NCBI GenBank assembly: GCA_947561715.1
Contig: OX387204.1
Coordinates: 9,801,001 to 9,865,000 of the forward strand
Source: Ascidia mentula
Lineage: Eukaryota; Chordata; Ascidiacea; Phlebobranchia; Ascidiidae
DNA: 64,000 nt
Direction of reading: 5' to 3'
Made by a program: the position numbers and the translations under genes. Of this stretch, positions 11,450 through 23,185 are shown in pieces (positions within the stretch are counted from its first letter, which is position 1; each line of letters opens with the position of its first letter). The notes beneath the pieces were generated by a model. The model had not been told where the DNA came from. It did no database searches and saw nothing but the letters and a program-made list of their open reading frames with translations.

Positions 11450-14418
11450 ATGTCGACATTTTGTGCTGTGTTTGTGGTTTCTGTTACGAGAATAGTGCTA
11501 TCAGGTGCCATTCCTGTTTTTGCAGGAGACAAATATGAACTACAAACTATTACAACAGTCGCAGATAATATTCATTTGGAAAAAAATTTGGATGTAATCA
11601 CGTATTTTTCGTCGGGAATGACCAAGCAAGGAAGCAGTGAAAGTCAACTAAATCAAGAGAGAAGTACAGGGGCGACAAGCAACGTTTCGAATATAAATGC
11701 CTTTATTCATTCAAACAGTTCTAAGCAATCAATAAGAGTTGCCCCCAAGTACATGTTAGATATATTCAGACAGTTTACCAACAACCCTTACACGAAACCA
11801 GCTTCTGATATTATACGCAGCTTTTTTAATGAAGGTTTGTATGATTTTGTTATATCAAAAGAAAGTCTGTCAACAATATAGCAATCACTTTTATAATACT
11901 TGACAGCAAATGAGCAGATTCAAACCGAATTTCGAAGAATTAACGCATGTCCGTTGCACGTATTGACTGCTGGTTGCACAAGAAGACACTTACTCTCCTT
12001 TGATGTCTCTTCTATTTCATCACACGAGAAAATACTGATGGCGGAATTGCGACTGTACAAAATTGTGGAAATGGACAGGTAGTTTTTCTTGCATCTTTGT
12101 ACTTTTCTTGTGGTTTAATGTCGGCCCACAGAAAAACATAAAAAACCTGTAATGTGTTAGTTTTTCTCTAATACGTTTCTCAAAATTAAAAACTAATAGC
12201 AATTTGCATGTAGTGTTTGTAAGAATATCGCCAAAAACGTCATACATCAGTTACATCATCTTATTTTATTATCATAGTGGTTTCCAACTTTTAAAAACCG
12301 GTGACGCCCACGTCCCTTGCAAAATTTTATGACAACGCTCAGAAAAAAAAGAAGGCGTCTATTTGTTAATAATTGAATAAATTCCAAAAATATCAGCACA
12401 ATCATTCGTTTTTGTCAACCCAACACCTGAAAGGCTAACAAAAATAAAATTCGTAAAGCTTCTTGCTCTACGAGTGCTAGGAAAGTGAGGTTTCCACACC
12501 CCAACAATGTTAAAACGACACAGCGGTGCGTGATTGGGACGCTCCGTTAAGGAACCTTTGACGTAAGCTGTATACGAGGCATTTAAAGATTAAAGACATT
12601 TAAAAAACCTTGTCGATAGCTTAAGATAGGGGTTCCCAACCAGGGGCGCTCGCAGATCTATTCCCGGTACAAAAGTTGTTTTGTCATAATGTTTGTAATA
12701 GTAAACCTCGGTCAATCCCGTACGTGATTTTTCCGATGGGGGCGTTCTTCGCATTACGAGATATATAAAAATAAGCAACTTTTTTCCGGAAATGGCGAAG
12801 TACCGGATTAGATAATCGAAATTATCCAAAGTTGGGTTAGTAAAAACCCGTACTTCAACTTTATGCCAACTAGGCGAAGATCTGGTTAACCGAGGTTTGC
12901 CGCATGACGTTCGTTAAAGGGTGCGAGAACCGATTTCTGACTTCAAAAGGGTGCCAACAAGTAAAAAGGTTAGGAACCACTGATCTAGGCCTACATCAGA
13001 TGAGATATTTCTATATGGCGTAACCTATAAGTAATGACGTTTTTATAAGTTACCTATACTGTGCAGAATAAAGCATGGAAATTTGTATTTGGGGCGTACC
13101 ATTGTGAAATACCCAATGTAGTATTGACGAAATTAGACCAGATATTAATTTCAGAAAAACCTTTACCGGAAACGACAGAAAGGTGGATGTGTTTGAACTA
13201 TCATCACAAACGGACACAATTCTTTCAGAAAACGCAGAGCAGAAAAAACTGTAAGTAAGAAACATGCTAATGTTTAAATATTTCGCAAGCAATCAAACAA
13301 TTTGCCACAATGTTTGCCCCTTTCGGTGTTAAAACTCAAAAAAATCATTCCGCAACAATTACAATTTTAGGGTATCAAAGAAAAGTGTTCCTAAACCAAT
13401 AACAACCAACCAAACCCTGTTGCAGTGCTAATAATTATATCATGAACTAGATATGACAGTATTTTTCTTTTATCTATACTTTAAAAAGCATATGTTACGA
13501 CGTGTATTTGGGAACCTCAGAATTACGTGTCATTAGCAACTACAGGATTGAGGGTAGAACATATCTTATATTTTGTGTAGCCTACTAGATTCAAAACGAA
13601 TTATTGGACGAGCTAGCGGATGGGAAACCTTCTATATAACCAAGGCTCTTCGACGTTGGGTCAACAATGCAAATAAAACACATCACCTCGAGGTGCTAAT
13701 AGACAACATTTCCGAAGAAGGATTCAATGAAACTGTAATTTATCATTATTTTTGACTGCGCATACACCCATGATGCCAATTTTGTCCAAATAATTTAGAG
13801 TTGAAATAATTTAGCAAATTGTGCTTTGTTTTGATGTTGAGATGTTATCACTCATGTATAGGCTATCCCATAACTCCCATTTTTTAGGTAGAATTTGAGG
13901 AACATTCGAAAACAACCAACGAACCATTGTTGATTGTATTTTCCAGCGAAAAGAGAAATTACCTTAATACAATATTTAAGGAAAGAGACCCTGTTAGATT
14001 TGCAATCAATTCAACGGACACAACGCAAAGCAGAATAAAGCGGAGTTTGCAGTGGCGAGATGATGTTATACACAATAGGTTTCAATCAGATAGAAGACAC
14101 AATCAAAGGAAAGATTGCCACTTCGAAGAAATGGAAGTGATTTTTAAAAACATTGGCTATTCGTGGGTTCTTAATCCCGTGCGTTACCCAGCTGGTAAAT
14201 GTGTGGGGGAATGCAACATACCACTACAAGGCCAAAACTACACTCGACACGCCATTGTCCAAACGATGATGAACAGAATTTTTCCTCAAAATCATCGAAA
14301 ACCTTGTTGTGTTCCCATTAAACTCGGACCAATATCAATTCTCTATTTGGAAAATAACACAATAACATTTAACTACAAGTACGAGGGAATGAAAGTTTTG
14401 GAGTGCGGATGCAGATAA
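11450..14418 (+). CDS. TGF-beta family ligand precursor, Nodal/GDF1-3-like
   Basis: A secreted signalling precursor of 456 residues in five exons: 11450-11834, 11907-12078, 13122-13250, 13581-13734, 13888-14418, with all phases agreeing. The first ATG opens a hydrophobic signal peptide (FCAVFVVSVTRIVLSGAIPV). Propeptide marks are APKYMLDIFRQF, LLSFDVSSISSHEKILMAEL and GWETFYITKALRRWV. A furin-type site RIKR ends at 14043, leaving a 124-residue mature part on the last exon. The cystine-knot domain has all seven cysteines (CHFEE, CVGEC, CC, CGC) and ends in ECGCR. The CCVP..LGPISILYLENN stretch and final ECGCR fit Nodal or Vg1/GDF1-3 better than BMP5-8, but it is divergent and lacks a residue near IGYSWVLNP, so the exact orthology is open. 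An in-frame stop upstream (11423) supports the start. Confidence 0.9.
12275..12982. mobile_element. hAT-like MITE in intron 2 of the ligand gene
   Basis: TAGTGGTTTCCAACTTTT at the left is matched by an inverted CAGTGGTTCCTAACC at the right. A further hAT-like end, GGGGTTCCCAACCAGGGGC near 12628, lies inside, so this is probably a composite of two related elements. No transposase was seen and the 8-bp target duplication is not clear. Confidence 0.6.
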
Positions 14419-15848
14419 AAAAATATTTACAAACCAACATAAACAACGATTTTTTTTATTCCTAAACCGTTTTGCATTGTCCAATTCTCTGTCTTGTTTT
14501 ATTGAAAGATCATTATTTGTGCATACTTGTTTACATGCATTCCATCATTTACCGCTTTAACAAATAAGCGTTTTAAATCCAAAAGTTTGTTAGTATACCA
14601 ATTAAAAAAACTTTTGATAGGGAAACAAAAAAAGTTCTCTGTTGTAAGTAGCCTACTGAACATTTGTATAAGTAAAGCGTTGTGTTTCACGAGGCATGTT
14701 GAAGAAAACATAAATAACCTGTAGTTGAAATTGTTTGATGGGTTAAACAGAAATAACTTGCAAATTTTCTGGATTCTTTAGGTTGTCTCAATCAACGTAC
14801 TATTTACTCATGTAAATATTATTACTGTACTTTATTTTTATACTATTGCGATATTGTGCGTTTGCTGCAACTGTTTAACTTTATGTTATCTCAACTTTCA
14901 GTCATCCAACAACAAAAAATAAAACAAATCTTTTTCCAATCTTCTGAATATACTATATATACATGAAGGTATTAAGGTCCGGGTGGTAAAATAAGGCCCA
15001 CTGCTTATATTTCTATGTACAGTATAAATCTTCTCATCTCATTTCAAAATTTATTCTCACGACGATTTACAAGGTTTGGACATGTTTGCTAGGTAATAAA
15101 AACGCTGCGGCCAATTTCAGGACATTTTGATAACAAAATTGGACAGGTTTATTTGAATATATGGCATTTTTTTAAAAAAATTGCAGACTATGAAGCAGAT
15201 TTTGTTCGGTATTTAGGTATCAGTCCACGATGGCAATAATATATAGGGCTCCGTTTGTACAAAAAAACTCCCAGCATTTAGGGCCAGGAAAGCCTAAATC
15301 GGAATGCGTTTCAGTCCGATTTATCAAATAGGAAAGTGTTCCTGTCGGACGAGCACATTTAGCGTTGAAGCGTAACACCTTACTTCAAATTATACAATAC
15401 AGTCAGCCATATGATGATGGTATTAGCAACCGCTAGTTGGCGATAAATTGGTAACATGGTGACAATACAAAAATTAGTTTGTGCTGTTTGTTTACAAAAA
15501 GTAATTTGATTTTCTATCAATGCAATTCACATCAAAAAAAATTTTTTTGCAATATTTGATCGGTAGGGAGAAGCAATTGGTTTGTAATTTGACTGAGGAA
15601 ATTCTTAAGAGCGTGGGAGATTGTATTTTGGCTGCAACTAACTCAACAAACTTCGGCCTTGAGTCAATCGTAGGAGGCTTCTTCGATCCGTCAAACAGAA
15701 TAGTGTCCGCAAGATGCATTTCGAAAAAGTTTATCTAAGGATAGTCATAGCAGAAATTAGTCACTTGTGATTTTCTAATTTATAGTCGTGTTTCTTTATT
15801 CTTTCTTAACTATATACTGTATATAAAAAATATATATTTTGGAAAGTT
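14419..15848. other. 3' flank of the ligand gene, no other gene seen
   Basis: AT-rich. A possible poly(A) signal AATAAA lies near 14918. I see no conserved protein or structured RNA. Open frames here read like low-complexity translation. Confidence 0.4.
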
Positions 15849-16265
15849 TTAGGGAGTCAGAACGGAGTGTTTTTTAAATTCAGTACTGATCGCAAACTTA
15901 TATTCATCACATGATTGCTCAACCAAAAAGTTCTTACTCCTACTTCGTCGTCTTCAAGTCTTTCTTACGGCTGCAAAAAATTTGCATTGTTTCTGTAGAC
16001 AGGTTTGCCGGATACGACCTGTCGAACTATTTCATTAGACCCGCGACTATATCTTCCCCTCTCTTGGTTGACTTGTAGCCGCGTCACGTAATTTTCAAAT
16101 TCGACTCGAAAAGACGACGAATTTACATGGGTTTTTGAGTGGACTTAAGTTAAAGTGCATGTGACAAGGAAAAATAAAACATGTTAATAATTAAACTAAG
16201 AGATGTTCATAACTTTAAAACATTTTTGGCGAAAAAAGTAGCTGGATACGGCGACTGGTTTCTAA
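15849..16265 (+). repeat. Dispersed repeat, inverted copy at 24130-25285
   Basis: The block starting GTCAGAACGGAGTG, through GACCTGTCGAACTATTTC, to TTGGCGAAAAAAGTAGCTGG recurs in reverse complement at 25285 down to 24130. That copy has an extra ~730 bases holding a LINE-like C-terminal frame. The present copy therefore looks like an internally deleted relative of the same element. Confidence 0.75.
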
Positions 16266-16455
16266 GATACAGCTGATTAGTCGCATTTTTACCGCTGCGA
16301 ACGAAATCGTGCGAAAGCGAGATTATTGTTGCGTGACGTCATAGAAGGCGCTTTGGTCGTGCGAGTGCAGGCAGCAAGCCTTATGCGTAGGAATGGAAAA
16401 CATTGTAAAACTGGTTTAGTATAGTATTGCATTAAACGGATTTTGATGTCAATTT

Positions 16456-16492
16456 GAGCTGAAGACAGATGACCGCTGTTTCGACCTATTAT
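16456..16492 (-). ncRNA. Half hammerhead motif (3' half)
   Basis: On the minus strand, AGGTCGAAACAGCGGTCATC and TGTCTTCAGC match the second half of the complete motif at 3955-4005. The CTGATGAG half is missing. Another half copy, in opposite orientation, sits in the partner arm at 18151-18183, with GAAC instead of GAAAC. These are not expected to cleave. Confidence 0.55.
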
Positions 16493-17726
16493 ATCTTATT
16501 TAGTTGTGTAATAATAAAACAGTTACTGCAACAGGGTGTTCTTGTTGTTACAGCATTTATGATCGCTAACGTTATACATGAACGTTTGAAAACACGACAG
16601 AGACAAATCGTCAATTTAGCATTGTCGTTTTGTCCACTCACAGCAAAAGGTAGAAGTAGGTTAAATTAATTTTGAGGCTGGCAAAGACCGCCGAGAAAAA
16701 CCAACCAAACTAGCTGATTATACAACACAACATTGTTATTCTGTCATAGTACCACTTTTTATCCGACAGTGGCGTTGCCTACGAGTTCGCGTCATAAACG
16801 ATTTATTTAATTCGCCACAATCAACCACTAATGTATTTTTCGCAATATAGTTGTAACTAGATATGTTGGAATCATCAAATTAAAGTCAACACAAAGGTGA
16901 GGTTAAAGTTATGACATCACACTCAATATGACGTCATATAATGTCACTGAGCAAAGAAACGCACCATCCCCGTCCTATCGAAGTACAAAGTAATGAATTA
17001 TAATTCTGACGTTCTTCTGGTGAAAAACAACAAATATACACCTTTTTTTAAAAAAGATTGTATTTTCTGACGTTTCGCCTGTACGTATACGACTAGGCTT
17101 CTTCAGAGAATAAAACAAACACTGTAGCGAATCCACGAGCAAAGAAATTAATTAGCTATAGGCTACCTAATGTGTTAAATCGTAATGATGCAAATGTACT
17201 TTCGCCCGTGTTCCGCAATTTCGCCCGTAACCATTCTTGACTTTCGTTTCCATGTTTGGCCGTTTGACCCGTGATTGATGTTGTCCATTGATTTATGTCC
17301 CGCTGTGTTTTAGCTGTTGCGCCCTTTTGTACTTTTTCGTCGCTTAAAGTGCATATGACACGGCCATGACAACTTTGCGTAAAACTAAAGGTACATCTAC
17401 AAAAAACATATATTCAAAGTTTTACGGTTGTACGTCAACTAAAAAATGTAGAAAACTGCACGAAAAGTAACGGCGACCAAAAGTCGTAAACCTTTTGCGC
17501 TGAGGAGAAAAGGACATCACACAAGGCGCGTGCTTCGAAAAAATGCATTGTTTAGATAGGAGAAGGCGCCTTTTTTTGCAGATATCGAATAGTTTCAAAC
17601 ATAGGAGAATCCACAGATTACGTTACCTTGAAGGTCAGGACAGGGTTTTGCATTACACAAAAATTTGTCATTGTGACGTCACGAATCAAAGGCTTATTTG
17701 TCCCTAATTAACGAAAGACCATAGGG

Positions 17727-17964
17727 CAGTGTTTCTTAAACTTTTTTGGATCGCGAACCCCTAAAACATTCTTTGAAAAGCTATGAACCCCTCCGCAAGA
17801 AACACATTGCAAATGTCGAAAAATTAAAATTCGTGGACAGCGAAACCTTATGGACAAAGGAAAATGCGTGGATTTTCGGAATAATTTTATTTCGCTTCAT
17901 GGACCCCTTAATGTATCTTCTCGGACCCCTTGGGGGTTCATGGACCCCAGGTTAAGAACCCCTG
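17727..17964. mobile_element. hAT-type MITE, 238 bp, 8-bp TSD
   Basis: Ends CAGTGTTTCTTAAAC and CAGGGGTTCTTAACC (read inward) are flanked by an exact CCATAGGG duplication at 17719-17726 and 17965-17972. GACCCC/GAACCCC-rich ends are typical of hAT MITEs. It is inserted in the spacer of the large inverted repeat, so it is younger than that element. Confidence 0.88.
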
Positions 17965-18490
17965 CCATAGGGTATAGCAGAAACGACATAACTGTGAGTG
18001 GACAAAACGGCAATGCTAAACTAACGGTTTGTCTCTGTCGTGTTTTCAAAAGTTCATGTATCACGTTAGCGATCATAAATGCTGTAACAACAAGAACACC
18101 CTGTCCCAGTAACTGTTTTATAATAATAATTACACAACTAAATAATACATAATAGGTCGAACAGCGGCCATCTGTCTTCAGCCTTAATTAACATAAAATT
18201 CGTTTATTGCACTTGTTCACTTTTTGTCCCCTGTTTAATGCAATATTATGCTAAACCAGTTTTACAATGTTTTCCATTCCTACGGATAAGGCTTGCTGCC
18301 AGCACTCGCGCACGACCGAATCGCCTTCTATGACGTCACGCAAAAATATCTCGCTTTCGCACGATTTCGTTCGCAGCGGCAAAAGTGCGACTTTGATCAG
18401 CTGTATCTCAGAAACCAGTCGTCGTATCAAGCTACTTTTTTCGCCAAAAATGTTCTAAAGTTATGAACATCTCTTAGTTTGATTATTAAC

Positions 18491-19482
18491 ATGTTTTATA
18501 AGTTCTTTGCCCGTGGGTTCGCTACTGTGTTTGTTTTATTCTCTGAAGAAGCCTAGTCGAACGCAGGGCGTCGATTTTTTATTGTGTGTCGAACATCTTG
18601 AGAAAAATTGTCTCGCAGGTCAAATAGCAAAAATGTCGTATTTGGCAACTACTAACTAGCGCATGAGAATGGCCAGGCCTTTTTCGATTACAGGATTCTT
18701 GTACTTACATAAGTTTAGAAAACACGTTGAAACAACAACAAAACAATTAAGAACCTTGCATGTTGTAGGCCAGTGCTCTTAACGGGGGGCACATTTTATG
18801 ATCCTAATCCTGGCTAGGCCGGTAAAGATGTGACATGCCATTTTCTTCCATGCAGTTTTATTCTCGAGAATTGAGCAGCATCCAACAGCATGAACTGAGT
18901 GAGTTGGTAAACAAATGAGAACGAAACGGTTCAAAACTTAATTTCCTTCATAGTTCCACCTTATTCAAAACTTATTCAAGAACATAATATTCGAGTTAGT
19001 CGTAACCAACAAATCGGATCAAAAATGATACACCTACTTACGTTTCACAAGATGACACAATTGACAAAACATGAGAGAAGTTTGACACACATGAATGCGC
19101 GAAACAAATGTACATAAATTGTGCTGTGTTCTGTCTGTTGCATTGCGACCACTCGTCACAATGATGACCACGTAATTATTGACAATGAAGCAGACGAGCA
19201 GAACCAATACAATTCACAGGTCAGGCTGTCTCCAAGAGACAAATCTTACGTACATCGTGTTTGAACATATACAGCGCACACAGTACAAACACATACTCTA
19301 CTAGCTGAACCTTCCTTGTCGGGGATTACCTTTTTAATTATTCTTTTTTTGGCCAATCACCGCGTGATGTTCGGTTGTACGCAATTAAAACCAAATCTCC
19401 CACAGCAAGGTTCCGCAAAGATCGTATCCAGGTCTGAGCACCTGAAGTAAAGTATTCGCCCATCCAAGGATCCCAAAATCGA
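18491..19482. repeat. Repeat-rich stretch; block shared with 23065-23185
   Basis: At 18925-19035 the sequence with CAAAACTTAATTTCCTTC and ATTCGAGTTAGTCGT recurs in reverse complement at 23065-23185. No gene is seen. Its closeness to the BEL/Pao fragment at 19483 suggests that part of it may be the flank of that fossil. Confidence 0.5.
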
Positions 19483-19700
19483 TCAACTAACATTTGCGCC
19501 ATTCACGAAGAACGACGGTAACACCTTCGGCATCGTAACGCTATTAAGCGGACGATTGTTCAGTATTCGTTCCACGTTACTCAGCAAGATCCCCAATGCA
19601 TCGGTCATCGGTGCCTCCAAGGCAAAGCAGTATCCAGCAAACTGATCGAATGATTCTTTCCCATACTCCTTGATAAAACGCCAATTCATCCCAACTTGAA
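19340..19700 (-). mobile_element. BEL/Pao LTR retrotransposon fossil, short fragment
   Basis: The minus strand encodes the end of the integrase region (ILNNRPLNSVT is the clearest stretch). Only a few hundred bases remain, so it is a fragment of an old copy. No paired LTRs were recognised. Confidence 0.7.
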
Positions 19701-21197
19701 TGAGTATTATGTTGATTGCATTGACTGATTTAATCCCGAAATTCCCGCACAGCGCCGACGAAATTCGTTCCTATATCGTTGAACACACAAAAAAACGAAG
19801 GTGTTTGGTAAGTTTTAGCGCCTTTCAATTTGCACAACATGCATTGCCCCAAAACACCTCTCACCGCGAATGTCCTTTCATTGAAATACTTGAGTCGCAA
19901 AGAAGCTAAGAACATGTAGCACCCCACTACGTTTTTCTCAAATGCATTGATATTGATTCTGCACAGGCCAAAAGCATGGATTTATTTTGAGTGCAATCAC
20001 CGCTTACAGCACTTTTCACACCCTTTCAATCGGTGTCTCTTGTGGTCATTGCAAAAAATCATATTACCTACACTGGAAAGGGATTTTATCCGGGAGAGAT
20101 TTTCAGGATTAATGTTCTTTTTTGGGGGCGCAATATTCACAATGGGTGTCAAACACGCAACAGTACTTCAGAGTAGAGTTCCGCAAAGGCCTTTTGTCGC
20201 GAACCCCTAAACATTCCAAATGTCTCGCGACCCTAACAGACAGTTGTACTACCAAACATTTCTGCTTTCGGCGAACTCAACACAACATAACTGTGACTTA
20301 ATAATCGAACATTAGTGAAATTAAATGTTAGGTTTGCATGACCACAAAATAACATAATGCAAACAAACATGCATTTTACCGACCATCATTAGCGGATCCC
20401 TGTACAATTCTAATTTTACTTACCCTGATACCCCTGAACCAATGACTTCAGGATAACCTTCCTGTTCTATTCCTTTTTGTCTGTATATTGATGCCATCTG
20501 CTACGTACATATAAGTAGGCAGTTCGACAGTAATTATACTGCCTTTTTAACGGATGAAAACTTCCATCCAAAATTCTGTGTAAATTGTTTATATCAGGAC
20601 TTTTCCTTTAAGTTGTGTAAGTTATTACACACATATCCCCTTTCCAAAAAAATGTGAAAATATTTTTTAAAGCCACTCTACATGGAGTTTTCAGGATCAA
20701 ATTTTATGCATTTACATACGAACAGACCCCAAGTTTACAGTATTTGGTGCCTAAAACATTCTTAGATCTGGTCTAGTACCTGAGCATTTCACTTAGATAG
20801 TAAGTTTCTGTTTGCATTACCATGTAAAAACAGCAATAATTGTGTAACAAGTTTTTTAAATAATAATGGGACCAATAAACCTTAACATTAATGGCCAACA
20901 ACAGCCATTTCTTATTATGCTCTTTGAATGAAATATAAATGTGATTTTTCTTTAGATAGAAAGTATTCCCTCTATTGCAATATGCTAGCAGTGATTAGGT
21001 TTACACCTTAATATGCTATTCATCCCAAACTGTATATTTACAGGTATCATTTCAGAGTTTTGTTGCTAATTATCATGTTCAAGCTAAACACATGTAAAGA
21101 CAGTAATACACGGTAGTCCTTTAATCCATGGTTGTTCTGGGGGAAATTATTACATTGGTCATATTGTTGGTTCTTAAAAAATTAGGCCAACACTTGC
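19700..21197. other. No gene seen; small hAT relic near 20170-20240
   Basis: The stretch GTTCCGCAAAGGCC to TCTCGCGACCCTAACA resembles the 'unjust' ends of hAT elements (TTTGTCGCGAACCCCTAAAC), also seen in the 17727-17964 MITE. The rest, including the 3' flank of the LUC7-like gene, is AT-rich with nothing else recognised. Confidence 0.35.
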
Positions 21198-22136
21198 CTA
21201 ACTGCGTGATCGGAATCGACTGCTGCTGGAAGCCAGTGATCTAGAGCTTTTGTCTCTGGATCGTTGTGTAGGTTTTATCTCATGCATACGGTTGTAGCTT
21301 TTATAACGCTGATTTGACTTCGGAGAAGGGCTTCTATGTCTGTGTGCATGCGTTGAGCGACTTTTCTGCTCTACCCGATTTCGTTGCTCCTTGGGTTTTA
21401 ACTCACTTTTTTTCATCTCGTCGTACAACTTTTTTTTTATGCCAACTTGTGATTTTAGTCTGTCTAGATGTTCTCTTATTTCAATAAACCCAGCATGTAG
21501 TTTTCCTCCAAAATGGTCAGCTAGTCGGCAGTCATTATCATGCAGTCCCAAGTATGCAGAACACACATCACAGACTCGTAGCTTTTGTTGCTGATACGTT
21601 GATGCAGGCATGGAGTTTCTGTAGGCCTCTTCAGCTTCCGTTTTCAGTTTTTTCACTTTTTCTACTTCTTCTAGTACTAACTTAGATTCATCTATTTTTC
21701 CATCCATTCCCAACTCTTCAGCTTTTACCAATAATTTCCCTATTTGTTCATTTAAATCATGTACAGTATTTGCTTTACTTTGCACTTCAGCACTGACTTC
21801 TGCTTGCTGTTCAGCCAGCCTTTTTTTTGAAGCCAAAATCTTTTGATCAGTTTCAGCAATAAAAGCTTGCACATGGTCAAAGGCATCAAAGTCAAAAAAA
21901 TAGTCATGAGATTTAGATGCCATTTCATAATCAGCCTTTAGGGCCAAATCATGAAGTTTTCTGCATTCTCCAATATCAGCTCTTGTTCCTGACAAAATAT
22001 TGTTAGGACAACAACCAAGCAGAAACGATCTACAAACACGTACATCATCAAATTTGACTAATGATGTTGTTCCACCATCTCTTTGAGTTCCCATCAGCTG
22101 ATCAAGCATAGCCCTCATTTGTGATTGGGCTGACAT
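21198..22136 (-). CDS. LUC7L: LUC7-like U1 snRNP-associated splicing factor, intronless
   Basis: A single uninterrupted frame of 312 residues. Members bind U1 snRNP and help choose 5' splice sites in the nucleus. The start MSAQSQMRAMLDQLMGTQRD matches the LUC7L/LUC7L2 type. A first zinc finger (VCRSFLLGCCPN...GECRKLHD, about 31-62), a coiled-coil middle (about 95-175) and a second C2H2-type finger (RVCDVCSAYLG...ADHFGGKLH, about 187-217) follow. The tail is basic and Ser/Arg-rich, ending RSLASSSSRFRSRS, and is shorter than in vertebrates (total about 370-390). All key cysteines and histidines are present. Related genes usually have many introns, so this could be a retrocopy. I see no poly(A) tract close behind the stop. 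The frame is intact, so it is probably functional. Confidence 0.93.
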   Translation of the reverse strand: MSAQSQMRAMLDQLMGTQRDGGTTSLVKFDDVRVCRSFLLGCCPNNILSGTRADIGECRKLHDLALKADYEMASKSHDYFFDFDAFDHVQAFIAETDQKILASKKRLAEQQAEVSAEVQSKANTVHDLNEQIGKLLVKAEELGMDGKIDESKLVLEEVEKVKKLKTEAEEAYRNSMPASTYQQQKLRVCDVCSAYLGLHDNDCRLADHFGGKLHAGFIEIREHLDRLKSQVGIKKKLYDEMKKSELKPKEQRNRVEQKSRSTHAHRHRSPSPKSNQRYKSYNRMHEIKPTQRSRDKSSRSLASSSSRFRSRS

Positions 22137-22139
22137 ATC

Positions 22140-22335
22140 AACAATTTAGTATTCACGGGTCTAGTGTACAATTGTACGTACCTATGTTATAAAAATCGGG
22201 GAAACCCCAAATTACGTCACAATGAATATGGGGTCAAGTTATGACGTCACAAAATTACGTCACTTTAACATCACTAACCGAAGATATGCAACGACGTAAT
22301 TTCTCGCATACACGCACATACGAAGTTCTTCTACT
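22140..22335 (-). promoter_or_regulatory. LUC7-like 5' flank with CRE-like sites, shared with 27005-27115
   Basis: Within about 15 bases of the start codon the minus strand contains ACATAGGTACGTACAATTGT, and farther up GACGTCA and several GTGACGTAA sites. A diverged copy of the flank (CGTATGTGCGTGTA, GTTGCATATCTTCGG, ACATAGGTACGTACAATAGT) lies at 27005-27115 on the plus strand. Whether this is a true promoter or a repeat that carries one is open. Confidence 0.5.
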
Positions 22336-22550
22336 ACTACTACTGTCATTCTAGCACTATTGTCATTCTGGCAGAATCCAAAATATATTTTTGGAAAGAT
22401 GCGTTACGCATCATTGAACATCATTTCACAACGCGGTTTACACAATACAATTGAGTTTCATCTTGGGTTTATATCAAAGTGGATACATTATTTGGCAAAA
22501 TATTTCATTTGAAAACTATTTCGCATTAATACTACCACGGAAGTGCCAAG

Positions 22551-23055
22551 TATTCCATCAGAATGATCTGAAACGCAGGTCTTTTAAGGCTTTTTGCTTT
22601 GCCGGTGATGTCACTTTCAATCAAGTGCCAAAGCACTTTCCGCCACCTAGAATTTTTTTAAATCTCTGTATCTGTCAAGGATTGGCTGCTAAATAGCGTG
22701 AAAGCAATGAAAATCGGTAGAAGTCCCACGTATTCCGTCAGAATGACCTGAAACGCGGGTCTTTTAAGGCTTTCTGTTTTGTCGGTGACGTCAGTTTCAA
22801 TCAAGTGCCAAAGCACTTTCCGCCACCTAGAATTTTATTTAAATCTCTGTATCTGTCAAGAATTGGCTGCTGAATAGCGTGAAAGCAATGAAAATCGGTA
22901 GAAGTCCCACGTATTCTGTCAGAATGACCGCAAACGCGGGTCTTTTAAGGATTTTTGGCTTTTTGCTTTACCGGTGACGTCACTTTCAATCAAGTGCCAA
23001 ACTACTTTCCGCCATCTAGATTTTTTTTTAAATCTCTGTATCTGTCAAGAATTGG
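22551..23055 (+). repeat. Tandem repeat, about 180 bp x 3
   Basis: Units begin at 22551, 22731 and 22912 with TATTCCATCAGAATGA, TATTCCGTCAGAATGA and TATTCTGTCAGAATGA. Each carries GGTGA(C/T)GTCA and TTTCAATCAAGTGCCAAA. The last is slightly shorter. Copies are about 85-95% alike by eye. No coding role seen. Confidence 0.9.
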
Positions 23056-23185
23056 TGTAAGTGCATAATTTTTGATCTGATTTGTTGGTTAACGACTAAC
23101 TCGAATATTATGTTCTTGGTAATGATTGGATAAGTTTTGAATAAGGTGGAGCCACGAAGGAAATTAAGTTTTGAACCGTTTTTAC

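Larger units (their letters stand above)
16100..18490. repeat. Large inverted repeat with ~1.3-kb spacer
   Basis: The left arm, about 16100-16660, is matched in reverse complement by the right arm, about 17985-18490. Both contain the block with AAACCAGTTTTACAATG, GACGTCA and TCATAAATGCTGTAACA. Arms look roughly 85-90% alike by eye. The spacer holds a 238-bp MITE and, near 17060-17106, a CTGAAGAAGCC...GGCGAAACGTC motif on the minus strand. Part of the arm and the sequence beyond it (16670-16830) recur in inverted form at 43545-43850. Confidence 0.7.

Noticed and set aside
13061-13258. Open frame MQNKAWKFVFGAYHC as ligand exon 3
   Set aside because: Its phase does not fit the neighbours; the other frame (13122-13250, KVDVFELSS) joins both sides and reads as propeptide.
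18060-18458. Protein-coding frames in the inverted repeat arms
   Set aside because: Frames are not conserved between the arms; plain repeat sequence.
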